From: JANPJV01 sp031425695
GTDB taxonomy: Bacteria; Pseudomonadota; Gammaproteobacteria; Xanthomonadales; SZUA-5
Reading direction: 5' to 3'
DNA length: 22,866 nucleotides
Assembly: GCA_031425695.1 (NCBI GenBank)
Contig: JANPJV010000142.1
Span: 1 to 22,866 of the forward strand
Part shown: positions 6,497-14,185 of the stretch, piece after piece
Position numbering within the stretch: the first letter of the stretch is position 1
How the letters are laid out: each line of letters begins with the position of its first letter
Program-made: the position numbers and the translations under genes
The notes under the pieces: model-generated
Seen by the model: the letters and a program-made list of their open reading frames with translations, nothing else
The model's database searches: none
What the model was told of the DNA's origin: nothing

Positions 6497-6856
6497 GTGT
6501 CAACCGTGCCTCAATTGACCGCCGCTCGCGCCGTGCCCGCTCCCGTCGCTCCGACCGCTGCCGAGGCAATGGCCGAGCACGCTGCCGCCGCGGCCGCGTT
6601 GCTCAAAGCAATGGCCCATCCCGCGCGGCTCATGGTGATGTGCCGGCTGGTGCAGGGCGAGGCGGCGGTTGCCGAGCTCGCCAGCGGCGGCGACTTGAGC
6701 CAGTCGGCACTCTCGCAGCATCTCGCCGTGCTGCGTGAGCTCGGCCTGGTGCGCACGCGCCGCCAAGCGCAATCGATCATCTATGCGCTGAGCCCCGGGC
6801 CGGCGCTCGGGGTCATGCAGGCGCTGCACGACGCTTTTTGCCCAGGCCGGGATTGA
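6497..6856 (+). CDS. bigR: BigR/SqrR-type ArsR-family persulfide-responsive repressor
   Basis: A winged-helix repressor of 119 residues from GTG 6497; TTG 6515 and ATG 6569 are possible later starts. The ArsR core includes LLKAMAHPARLMVMCRL (35-51) and the recognition helix LSQSALSQHLAVLRELGLV (67-85). Cys49 in MVMCRL and Cys115 in the C-terminal DAFCPG are 66 residues apart, the same spacing I recall for the redox pair of BigR (Cys42/Cys108) and SqrR (Cys41/Cys107). In those proteins persulfide links the two cysteines and releases DNA. There is no metal-binding ELCVCD box. It is divergent from the dioxygenase over a palindromic operator and followed 6 bp later by tauE-like and DUF442 genes. 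The N-terminal 30 residues are Ala/Pro-rich and may be partly untranslated. Confidence 0.9.
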   Translation: MSTVPQLTAARAVPAPVAPTAAEAMAEHAAAAAALLKAMAHPARLMVMCRLVQGEAAVAELASGGDLSQSALSQHLAVLRELGLVRTRRQAQSIIYALSPGPALGVMQALHDAFCPGRD

Positions 6857-6862
6857 GGGGCG

Positions 6863-7633
6863 GTGTGGATCGTCATTGCCGGCGCGCTGGTGATTGGCCT
6901 CAGCCTCGGGCTGCTCGGTTCGGGCGGGTCGATCCTGACCGTACCGATCCTTGCGTACGTCATCGGCCAGCCGGAGAAGCTCGCCATTGCCGGCTCACTC
7001 GCGATCGTCGGCGGCATCAGCCTGCTCGGCGCCGTTCCGTACGCCTGGCGCCGCGAAGTGGTGTGGCGCAGCGTGCTCTGGTTCGGCCTCCCGGGCATGC
7101 TCGGCACCATCATCGGCGCCCAGCTCTCGCGCTTCCTGCCCGGCGCATTGCAGCTCACGATTTTTGCGTGCGTGATGCTGATCGCCGCCACGCGCATGTT
7201 GCGCGGCTCCCCACCAGCGGCCGCCGGCACACCCGAGGCGTCACCACAGCGCCGTCGCCACATCGTGCGCGACGGATTGGCAGTCGGCCTGTTGACCGGC
7301 CTGGTCGGGATCGGTGGCGGCTTCTTGATTTTGCCGGCGCTGGTACTGCTCGGCGGCCTGGCCATGCGCCAGGCGGTTGCCACCAGCCTCGTTGTCATCA
7401 GCCTCAACGCCTTCAGCGGCTTCGTCAAACACGCGCTGGCGCTGGAGAGCCTCGGTCTCACGCTCGACTGGACCGTGATCGGTCAATTCATCGCCATCGG
7501 TGGCAGCGGCGCCCTGCTTGGAAACCTGCTCGGGGGTCGCTTGCCACAAGCCCAGCTCAAGCGCGGTTTTGGCGCCATGCTGCTGGTGATGGGAGCCTAC
7601 ATGCTCTGGCGCGAAGCGCCTCGTTTGTTTTGA
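6863..7633 (+). CDS. TauE/SafE-family sulfite exporter permease
   Basis: 256 residues, polytopic inner-membrane protein with about seven to eight hydrophobic helices in two homologous halves. Each half opens with a Gly-rich motif: GLSLGLLGSGGSILTVPIL (12-30) and GLLTGLVGIGGGFLILPAL (near 142-160), both diagnostic of TauE/SafE (DUF81). A charged loop of about 20 residues joins the halves. In BigR operons this protein is proposed to export the sulfite made by the persulfide dioxygenase. Translation probably begins at GTG 6863, behind GAGGGG at 6855-6860, which is rather close, so the start is uncertain. It follows bigR by 6 bp and precedes the DUF442 gene by 10 bp, so the three form one operon. 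Confidence 0.9.
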   Translation: MWIVIAGALVIGLSLGLLGSGGSILTVPILAYVIGQPEKLAIAGSLAIVGGISLLGAVPYAWRREVVWRSVLWFGLPGMLGTIIGAQLSRFLPGALQLTIFACVMLIAATRMLRGSPPAAAGTPEASPQRRRHIVRDGLAVGLLTGLVGIGGGFLILPALVLLGGLAMRQAVATSLVVISLNAFSGFVKHALALESLGLTLDWTVIGQFIAIGGSGALLGNLLGGRLPQAQLKRGFGAMLLVMGAYMLWREAPRLF

Positions 7634-7643
7634 AGGGATCTTG

Positions 7644-8084
7644 ATGGACGCGAGCAATATCCGTGAGGTCGAACCGGGTCTTTTCTGTGGCGGCCAGCCG
7701 AGCGAGGCAGAGCTGGGGTCACTGATGGCGCAAGGCGTGCGCTCGCTGATCAACCTGCGCCCGCCCGGCGAATTCGACGGCTTTGACGAAGCCCGCGCCG
7801 CCGCCGCGCTCGGCCTCGCGTACACCCAGATCGGCATCACCGGCAGCGCCGATCTCACGCGCGAAAAAATTGGCGAGTTCTGTTCCGTGTTCACCGCTGC
7901 CCGCGCCGCCGGTCCAGTGCTGGTCTACTGCCGCAGCGGCAACCGCGTCGGCGCCGCCATCGCCCTCGCCCTTGCCTGGATGCATCAATGCTGCCCCGAC
8001 GAAGCCCTCGCCCGCGGGCGCCGCGCAGGCATGACGGGGCTGGAAGAAGCGGTCAAGACATTGTTGGGCGACGACCGCACGTAG
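7644..8084 (+). CDS. DUF442 rhodanese-like sulfurtransferase (TIGR01244 family)
   Basis: 146 residues from ATG 7644, preceded by a GAAGGGA ribosome-binding site; a TTG at 7641 is less likely. The protein has the dual-specificity-phosphatase-like fold of DUF442: N-terminal GLFCGGQPSEAEL (12-24), SLINLRPPGE (34-43) and the active loop VYCRSGNRVG (94-103). The loop is a six-residue CRSGNR (Cys96-Arg101), as in rhodaneses, rather than the CX5R of phosphatases. It probably carries persulfide on Cys96 and works with the separately encoded dioxygenase; fused Blh proteins join these two domains. Its TAG stop lies inside the first bases of palindromic element C (GTAGGTCATGTTGC), so the repeat abuts or has replaced the original 3' end. 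Confidence 0.9.
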   Translation: MDASNIREVEPGLFCGGQPSEAELGSLMAQGVRSLINLRPPGEFDGFDEARAAAALGLAYTQIGITGSADLTREKIGEFCSVFTAARAAGPVLVYCRSGNRVGAAIALALAWMHQCCPDEALARGRRAGMTGLEEAVKTLLGDDRT

Positions 8085-8110
8085 GTCATGTTGCGGTCGC
8101 GATTCGCCAG
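8081..8110 (+). repeat. Element C, solo arm of the GTAGGTCATGTTGC family
   Basis: GTAGGTCATGTTGC at 8081-8094 is identical to the outer ends of elements A and B and continues GGTCGCGATTCGCC. No clear inverted partner follows within about 150 bp, so this looks like a degenerate or half copy. It supplies the TAG stop codon of the DUF442 gene. The rest of the gap to 8364 holds a hairpin at 8252-8284 and nothing else recognised. Confidence 0.65.
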
Positions 8111-8251
8111 GCGAGCGACCAGGTCCAGCTAGCGCGACGTGACATGCCAATCGTCGCGAATCCTGGTTCGTAAAGCGCGCAAGGTCAGTGGGGATAAGCC
8201 GCGTTCAGGCCGCTTGAGACGGTCGCGACTTTCGATGCGCTGACAAATCCT

Positions 8252-8284
8252 GACAGCAGCCCCGTGCGGGGGCCGCGCGCTGTC
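8252..8284. repeat. Interrupted hairpin upstream of the ChaN-like gene
   Basis: GACAGC (8252-8257) pairs with GCTGTC (8279-8284). Inside them GCCCC (8259-8263) pairs with GGGGC (8269-8273). No T-run follows. It is about 80 bp upstream of the ChaN-like start. Confidence 0.4.
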
Positions 8285-8364
8285 GAGTGGCCACTTTGCC
8301 GCCGCGCTTGAATGCAGCCACTTCAAGCCCATTGATGTGCCAACTGAACACTGGGATCACGCGA

Positions 8365-9162
8365 ATGCGCTTTTGGCTCCTGCTCTCGCTGCTGTTCTGC
8401 GCGGCCGCGGGTGCAACCGACCCTGCAATCGAATACGCCGACGAAATTGCCCTTCTGCGTCCGCACCTTGCGGAGGAGCGCCTGATCCTGCTCGGTGAAA
8501 TGCATGGCACTCGCGAAATTCCCGCGTTCGTCGGCGAGCTGGTCGATGCGCTTTCGGCCGGGCAACCGCTGGTCCTGGCGCTCGAACTCGATGGCAGCCA
8601 GCAGGCGGCATTTGACCGCTACCTGGCTTCCGACGGCGGCACCGACGCGCGTTTGAAGCTCGAGAGTTCACCTTACTGGACACTCGTAGGCGACCAGCAT
8701 GACGGTCGGCGCAATCGCCAGTCGCTGGCGCTGATCGAAAAGACGCGCGCGCTGAAGGCAAGTGGTCGCAAGCTCGAACTGCTGGCATTCGATCCCGCGC
8801 GCAGCACGCGCGACCATTACGAACGCGACCAGGTCATGGCGGAAAATCTGCGCGAAGCCGTCGCTGCGCACCCGGATGCACGCGTGCTGGTGCTCACCGG
8901 CAACGTCCATGCAATGCGCAAGAGACCCTCCTATGCGCCACCTGAGATGCAGCAGCCGATGGGCAGCTTCCTGGCCGACCTCGACCCGTTTGCGATCCGG
9001 ATCGAGGCGCGCGAACGTGAGTTCTGGTCTTGTCGCAACAAGCAGTGCAAGCCGGGTGTGATCTCGGCGAATCAGAGCAAGAGCAAGGTGTCCACCGACG
9101 GCATATACGACTACCGCCTGGTGCTACCGCGTTTCACGGTGGCCGATCTGCTGGGCAAGTAG
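8365..9162 (+). CDS. Secreted ChaN/Tiki-superfamily protein
   Basis: 265 residues from ATG 8365; the frame is open upstream to 8287, but this start gives a proper signal peptide (MRFWLLLSLLFCAAAGA, about 1-17). Cys12 is not in a convincing lipobox, so it may be a soluble periplasmic protein. The mature domain has the hallmark ILLGEMHGTREIP (41-53; Glu45, His47) and the late LTGNVHA (His182) of the ChaN/TraB/Tiki superfamily, linked to haem or iron uptake (ChaN) or hydrolase activity (EreA-like). The substrate cannot be assigned. Two close cysteines near the C-terminus (SCRNKQCKPG) could form a disulfide. The gene stands alone and converges on the c-di-GMP protein, separated by a long hairpin. 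Confidence 0.8.
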   Translation: MRFWLLLSLLFCAAAGATDPAIEYADEIALLRPHLAEERLILLGEMHGTREIPAFVGELVDALSAGQPLVLALELDGSQQAAFDRYLASDGGTDARLKLESSPYWTLVGDQHDGRRNRQSLALIEKTRALKASGRKLELLAFDPARSTRDHYERDQVMAENLREAVAAHPDARVLVLTGNVHAMRKRPSYAPPEMQQPMGSFLADLDPFAIRIEAREREFWSCRNKQCKPGVISANQSKSKVSTDGIYDYRLVLPRFTVADLLGK

Positions 9163-9272
9163 CCCGTAGGCCGTAGTGCACGCGGCTGTCTGCGCGCTCT
9201 GCGGCGTTCTCGCGGGAAAGCCCAAGGCGCCGCAGAGCGCGCGGTGAAGCCGCGCGCACAGCGGCCTACGGG
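9163..9272. repeat. Large hairpin, CCCGTAGGCCG family, between convergent genes
   Basis: CCCGTAGGCCG at 9163 and its inverted copy CGGCCTACGGG ending at 9272 bound arms of about 44 bp (9163-9206 and 9228-9272). The inner CGCGCTCTGCGGCG segment is identical. Mismatches cluster in the middle. The loop is about 21 nt. It begins at the base after the ChaN-like stop. A further CCTACGGGG at 9295-9303 covers the stop codon of the convergent GGDEF/EAL gene, and a 12-bp palindrome GGCCCATGGGCC lies between (9278-9289). A role in ending both transcripts is plausible although no T-tract is present. Confidence 0.85.
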
Positions 9273-9294
9273 ACAGCGGCCCATGGGCCTGAGC

Positions 9295-12200
9295 CTACGG
9301 GGCCTGGTCACTCGACTGGAGCATCGCCGCGAGCGGCCCCGGCATGCCAACGAAATAACCTTGCGCGTAGTCGAAGCCGATGGCGCGGACGTGGTCCAGG
9401 GTCGCCTGGTCCTCGACGTGTTCAGCCACCGTGCGCTTGCCGAGTAGGTGGGCGATCTCGTTGATCGACCGGGCCATCGCCAGGTCCTCGGCGGAGTGGG
9501 CGATGTCGCGGATAAAGGCACCATCGACCTTGACGATGTCGAATGGCAGTCGCCGCAGGTACTGGTATGACGACCAGCCGGACCCGAAGTCGTCCAGTAC
9601 CAGCGCCAGCCCGGTTTCGGACAAGCGTTTCATGCCGGCGCTGGCCTCGCCAAGCTCCTGGATGGCTGCGGTTTCAGTTAATTCGATGCACAGCTGGCTC
9701 AGTGGCAATGGCTGTTGCTGCAGGGTCTCGACGACTTCTTCGATGAAGGCCGGATCGACGATGTTGCGGGCGGACACGTTGAAGGCAATGCGCAAATCGC
9801 GGCGGCTGCCCGCCTTTTGCAGCAGTCGCGTGAGGTCCTGGAGCACGAAGCGATCGACCGCCTTGATCTGGCCGTAGCGCTCGGCAGCGATGATGAAATC
9901 CCCAGGCGCGGCAACACCTTCGGCAGAGCGCATGCGCAGCAGCACCTCGACATAGTCGGGCTCCTTGCGCGCATCCGCGCTCAACGAGAGCGCACGCTGG
10001 GCGTACAGCACCAGCGCGTTGGTCTGCAGCGACTGCTCGACGCGGCCGACCCAGGTGACGGTCTCGCGCATCTGGCTCAGGCGCGAGTCGTCGGTTTGAT
10101 GCCGGTACATGCGGCCGCGACCGGAGTCCTTGGCCGCACGGCAAGCGCGCTCGGCGTCGGCCAGCAGGCGCTCGGCCGAGATGCAGCTCTCGTCGGCGAT
10201 CAGCAGTCCGAGGCTCACCGACAGGCGCAGTTGCGTGCCTTCGTAGTCCAATTCCAGGGCGTTCAATTGATCCAGCAGCGCGTGCGCGCGTCGATCCGCC
10301 TCGGCCGGCGCAATATCCAGCAGCACCAGCACGAATTCGTCGCCAGCCATGCGTGCGGCGTAACCGTTCGAGGCCTTCGGGCCGATATGGCGCTCCACCG
10401 TATTGGCCAGCTCGCGCAAGACCCGGTCGCCGCAGCCCATGCCGTGGGCCTGGTTGATCACCCGCAGATGGTCGACGCCGAGCCAGATGACGGCGAGCGG
10501 CGAGCGCTCACGCCCACTCACCCAGCCGAGCAGGCGTCGATCCAGTTCCTTGCGGTTGTAGAGCCCGGTCAGCGGGTCATGGGTGGCCTGCTGCGCCAGT
10601 TCGTCATGCATCTCCTCCAGCATGCGGCGCCACGCACGTTCGATGATGCTGGCGCTGCCTTCGTCAACCACCCGCGCAGTGTTGTCGCGAAACGCCGCCT
10701 CCAACTGGTCGAGGCCGAGTTCGTCCGCCTTGTGGCCCAACTGGCTGACGAACACGAAGCGGCTGAGGTCGGGTGCACGCCAGGCGAGCTTCAGCAGCCT
10801 TGGATCCTTGCCGGCCGGACCAAACGCAATCCAGTCGCCGGACTGCAGCAACGCAACCTGGCGGGCGTGCGCGGTGCCGGCATCCTTGCCCGCCGGTGGC
10901 GCGGGTTCCTGGGTGACATCGGCCAATCGGGTCGAGTAGGCCACCCATTCGACTGCGCGGCCCTCCAGCGCGCCTTTCAGCAACTGCAACTGCGTGTACA
11001 AGGGTGCGCCCGAGTCGCTGGCATCGCCCGGGAACAGCTCTCGGATCCAGTCGAGATAGTGGTCCGCATCGATCGCCGGCGGTCCCTCGCTGGCGATGCG
11101 CAGGGCATGGTCGAGATTCTCGAGATTCGCGAGCAGGCTTGGCCAAAGCTTGCCACTGGCACTCTGCTGCAGGACCACCAGTACCAATCGCGCCGTCAGC
11201 TTGTCTTCCAGCACGCGCACCAGCGGCGTCGGAATGCTGCGGCCACCGAACAGGACGGCAAGTTCCTTGGCGACGAACTGGCGCGCATCCACCAGGCGCT
11301 GCTGGCCGACGCAGGCGTCGATGACCCGCTCCTCGGTCGCGCTGCCGGCCTTTCGATGACGCTGCAGCAGTAGCTCCAGTTGCTCGCATGCCTGGGTCAA
11401 CTGCTGCGGATGGAGCGTGGGTGCCTGTGCGAGCTCACTCAAGACCCGGTCCATTCCGGCGCGGATATCGCGCGCCTGGGTGTCGTGGCGTTCCGCACAC
11501 AGAACGCTGCCGAATTCGATCAGTGAAAACAGCTGGCGGAGGGCATCCCCGGATTCCGCCAGCCCGGCGGGCTGCAGTTGCGTGGCCAGGATGGGCGCCA
11601 GCAACGGCCGGCTCCAGGTGCGGAAGCTCGCCGGCAACAACGGATCCTGGTCGAAGGCCTGCTGCAACCGCGCCATCAAGTCGATGGCTTCGACCTGTCG
11701 CGGATCCGGCTTCGCGTCGCTGCTCCCGACGATCGCCGCTGCGCGCTTCTCGACGCCATCGCGAAATTCATCGGCGGTCGTCGCTCGGCTGACTGGCGCG
11801 TTCACCAGCTCGCGCATCGCGCGCAGCAGCTGGAAATCCGAGACCTGCGGCGAGGTCGCCGGCAGCTGGGTCGCTGGTGGCGGCGCCGAGCGTCCGAGCG
11901 CGAGGATGCGATGGGTGGCATCGAGAGCGTGTTCGGGCGTGGGCGCCAAGCGCACGCCGGGAGCCACCAGGGGCACGGCGGCCGGTTTGCCTGCGAGCTG
12001 CCCGCCGGGCATGTGCACGGACATGCCAGTGCCCGATCCATGCGCGAACGCCTGGACGCGCACGCCGCTGCGTTGCAGATCGATCAACAGTTCTTCGTAG
12101 AAACCGGCGAGATTGAGCACTGCCGGCTGTTCGCACAGGCGCAGCAGGTAATGCTGCAGCGCGGGTTCCAGGGAAGCCCGGTCGAAGGCGAGCACCAGCG

Positions 12201-13011
12201 CTTCCAGGATGGCGTCAACGCTCAGTGACTCAGGGTCCAGGCCCGGATGCGCCTCGACCACGCGCATGAGCAGCGGTCGCAGTCGCTGCCAGGCATTGCC
12301 TGCCTTGCGTTCGATCAGCCGCGCCGATTCTCGACGCGTCAGCCAGATCTGCATCTCGCACTCGTCGACCAGCTGCAGTGAATCGAAGTGCCGGACCGTG
12401 GTGCGCTGGTCGGATCGCTCGGTCCACTGTGACAGCAGCCGCTGACAGAACTGCTCGGTGATGCGCTTGCGCGTGTTGCTGATCAATTCGCCAGCCATGC
12501 GTGCGGGCATCTTCGTGACTTCCGCCGAATTGTCGGCCGACATCTGCTCGAGGCCACTGCGAGCGTGCTCCATCAAGCTTTCGCAACTGCGCGCAAGGCC
12601 AAAGCGGATGCCATGTGCGACCACATCCAGTTGCCGCTGGCTGCGTCCGTTGGCGCTGGGCGGCGGTGCCACGGCGGCTATTGCGGGCGACACCGGGCGC
12701 CGGCTCAGCGCCTGGATGCGGCTGACCGTGGCATCGTCCAGGCCGGGAAATTGCAGGCGCACGCCGGTCTGATCACTGTCGCGAACCTGCCCCGAGATTT
12801 CCAGGAGCGTGGCGCCGCTCCCGTCCTGCCAGGTGAGCCGCATGTGCTTGCCCGGCAGATGGGGCGACGTCAATGGCGATCCATGGCGCATGAACAAACC
12901 GCGGTTGCCCACGCCCTCGACGACCCAGGTACGATCGTGTTCGCCGTCGACGGCGACCGTCAGCTGGATGTCCGGCGCCCTGCCCGGCTGCTCGAATGCA
13001 TCCTTGGACAT
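9295..13011 (-). CDS. PilZ-DUF1631-GGDEF-EAL cyclic-di-GMP protein
   Basis: 1238 residues from ATG 13011; the frame runs open further upstream, but this start forms TGATG with the preceding gene. Domains in order: an N-terminal PilZ-like c-di-GMP receptor (about 12-100), a long DUF1631 region (about 105-770; LVDECEMQIW, then a late LKLAWRAPDLSRFVFVSQLG), GGDEF (about 795-955) and EAL (about 985-1235). The cyclase motif is AGDEF (889-893), with the first Gly replaced by Ala. The EAL motif is EVL (Glu1022), and the other phosphodiesterase signatures NVSARN, ELTET, DDFGSG, KVDG and AEHVE are kept. This suggests phosphodiesterase activity, with cyclase activity reduced or only GTP-regulatory. There are no transmembrane segments or signal peptide, so it is cytosolic. 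The output partner is unknown. Confidence 0.9.
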   Translation of the reverse strand: MSKDAFEQPGRAPDIQLTVAVDGEHDRTWVVEGVGNRGLFMRHGSPLTSPHLPGKHMRLTWQDGSGATLLEISGQVRDSDQTGVRLQFPGLDDATVSRIQALSRRPVSPAIAAVAPPPSANGRSQRQLDVVAHGIRFGLARSCESLMEHARSGLEQMSADNSAEVTKMPARMAGELISNTRKRITEQFCQRLLSQWTERSDQRTTVRHFDSLQLVDECEMQIWLTRRESARLIERKAGNAWQRLRPLLMRVVEAHPGLDPESLSVDAILEALVLAFDRASLEPALQHYLLRLCEQPAVLNLAGFYEELLIDLQRSGVRVQAFAHGSGTGMSVHMPGGQLAGKPAAVPLVAPGVRLAPTPEHALDATHRILALGRSAPPPATQLPATSPQVSDFQLLRAMRELVNAPVSRATTADEFRDGVEKRAAAIVGSSDAKPDPRQVEAIDLMARLQQAFDQDPLLPASFRTWSRPLLAPILATQLQPAGLAESGDALRQLFSLIEFGSVLCAERHDTQARDIRAGMDRVLSELAQAPTLHPQQLTQACEQLELLLQRHRKAGSATEERVIDACVGQQRLVDARQFVAKELAVLFGGRSIPTPLVRVLEDKLTARLVLVVLQQSASGKLWPSLLANLENLDHALRIASEGPPAIDADHYLDWIRELFPGDASDSGAPLYTQLQLLKGALEGRAVEWVAYSTRLADVTQEPAPPAGKDAGTAHARQVALLQSGDWIAFGPAGKDPRLLKLAWRAPDLSRFVFVSQLGHKADELGLDQLEAAFRDNTARVVDEGSASIIERAWRRMLEEMHDELAQQATHDPLTGLYNRKELDRRLLGWVSGRERSPLAVIWLGVDHLRVINQAHGMGCGDRVLRELANTVERHIGPKASNGYAARMAGDEFVLVLLDIAPAEADRRAHALLDQLNALELDYEGTQLRLSVSLGLLIADESCISAERLLADAERACRAAKDSGRGRMYRHQTDDSRLSQMRETVTWVGRVEQSLQTNALVLYAQRALSLSADARKEPDYVEVLLRMRSAEGVAAPGDFIIAAERYGQIKAVDRFVLQDLTRLLQKAGSRRDLRIAFNVSARNIVDPAFIEEVVETLQQQPLPLSQLCIELTETAAIQELGEASAGMKRLSETGLALVLDDFGSGWSSYQYLRRLPFDIVKVDGAFIRDIAHSAEDLAMARSINEIAHLLGKRTVAEHVEDQATLDHVRAIGFDYAQGYFVGMPGPLAAMLQSSDQAP

Positions 13012-14021
13012 CAGGCCGCCGTCCCCGGCACGACCAGGACCTTGCCGACCGTGTGCCCGTTCTCGACGTGCGCGAGCGCGGCGGCGGCGGCGGCCAGCGG
13101 ATAGCGGCGATCGATCAGGGGTGTGAGCGTGCCGGCATCGACCCGCTTCACCAGTTCCTCCAGCAGGCGGCCATCCGGGCGCATGAACAGGTAGTGGTAG
13201 TGCACACCGTGCGCTTGCGCAGCGGCACGCTCGCGCCGGGTCATCCACGCCAGCGCCCAAGTCAATGGCGGGCCGACTCCCCGGGAACGCGCGACCTCCG
13301 GCGTCGGCATTGCAGTGATCGAGACCACGTGACCGCCGCGACGGGTGACTGCAATCGAGCGCAACAGGGTTTCGCCGCCTTGGGTGTCGAGCACGACATC
13401 GACATCGCGCACCGCTGTTTCAAAGCGCAGGGAACGGTAGTCGATGACTTCGTTCGCACCGAGTGCCAGGCAACGTTCGCGATTGCGCTCGCTCGCCGTC
13501 GCGATCACCCGAGCGCCGCGCCAGCGCCCAAGCTGCAGCGCGAAATGCCCCACGCCGCCGGCACCAGCATGCACCAGCAGGCTCTGCCCCGCGGAGAGCT
13601 GCCCAAGCTCGAACAGCGCCTGCCAGGCGGTCAGCCCCGCCAGCGGCAATGCGGCTGCGTCGATGAGATCGATGCGCGTGGGCGCCAACGCAGCCTCGCT
13701 TTCACCGACCACGGCCCGCTCGGCAAACGCGCCAATGCGCTGCTTGTCGAGTCGCGCGACGATGCGATCACCGACCTTGAAGCGGGTCACCGCCGAACCC
13801 ACGGTGAGCACCGTGCCCGACAGGTCATTGCCGAGGATCAGCGGCATCGGCAGCGGCATCAGCGCCTTGAGCTTGCCGTCGCGGAGCTTGAAATCGATCG
13901 GGTTGACGCTGGCGGCCGCAACCGCGACGAGCAGGTCATGCGGCCCCGGCGTCGGCTCCGGCAACTCGCCCACGATCAGGCGCTCGGGTCCACCGTAACG
14001 CTGGATATGCGCAGCGAGCAT
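13011..14021 (-). CDS. Zinc-independent MDR-family NADPH:quinone oxidoreductase
   Basis: 336 residues from ATG 14021 (MLAAHIQRYGG); the frame is open to 14219, but that extension enters a repeat hairpin. The N-terminal GroES-like domain has VNPIDFKLRDG (39-49) and VGDRIVAR. The Rossmann loop is HAGAGGVGHFALQLG (151-165). The catalytic and structural zinc cysteines of alcohol dehydrogenases are missing, which places it with quinone oxidoreductase/enoyl reductase-type MDR enzymes. The substrate is not predictable. The stop overlaps the start of the c-di-GMP gene (TGATG at 13013-13009), so the two are probably co-translated although no metabolic link is obvious. A short GCG/GCC run encodes a poly-Ala stretch near the C-terminus. 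Confidence 0.88.
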   Translation of the reverse strand: MLAAHIQRYGGPERLIVGELPEPTPGPHDLLVAVAAASVNPIDFKLRDGKLKALMPLPMPLILGNDLSGTVLTVGSAVTRFKVGDRIVARLDKQRIGAFAERAVVGESEAALAPTRIDLIDAAALPLAGLTAWQALFELGQLSAGQSLLVHAGAGGVGHFALQLGRWRGARVIATASERNRERCLALGANEVIDYRSLRFETAVRDVDVVLDTQGGETLLRSIAVTRRGGHVVSITAMPTPEVARSRGVGPPLTWALAWMTRRERAAAQAHGVHYHYLFMRPDGRLLEELVKRVDAGTLTPLIDRRYPLAAAAAALAHVENGHTVGKVLVVPGTAA

Positions 14022-14096
14022 GCGTCCGCGGCCTGCAGGGCGAGCGCGCGATGTTAACCCTAGTTTGTGGGGCAAGCGCGGGCGCTGCGTGCTGTC

Positions 14097-14169
14097 GTGG
14101 GCCTGCGCTGTGCGCGAAGGACTTTGTTTGCATTGCGAGAGAAAGCGTCCGCGCACAGTGCAGACCCAC
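14097..14169. repeat. Inverted pair of the 41-bp repeat family (element D)
   Basis: Left arm 14097-14125 starts GTGGGCCTGCGCTGTGCGCG. Right arm 14142-14169 is AAAGCGTCCGCGCACAG followed by TGCAGACCCAC. The outer 20 positions match at 18. The right arm equals the unit tandemly repeated at 1-153. It lies between the esterase stop and the oxidoreductase start, both on the minus strand, so it is in the leader of the oxidoreductase transcript. Confidence 0.8.
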
Positions 14170-14185
14170 CAGGGGCAACTGCTAC

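Noticed and set aside
7644..8084. Protein tyrosine phosphatase assignment for the DUF442 gene
   Set aside because: The active loop CRSGNR is six residues, as in rhodaneses, and the gene lies in a sulfur operon, so sulfurtransferase fits better than phosphatase.
9715..11373. 552-codon plus-strand ORF opposite the c-di-GMP gene
   Set aside because: It is an antisense shadow produced by high-GC codon usage; the minus strand holds recognisable GGDEF/EAL and DUF1631 motifs.
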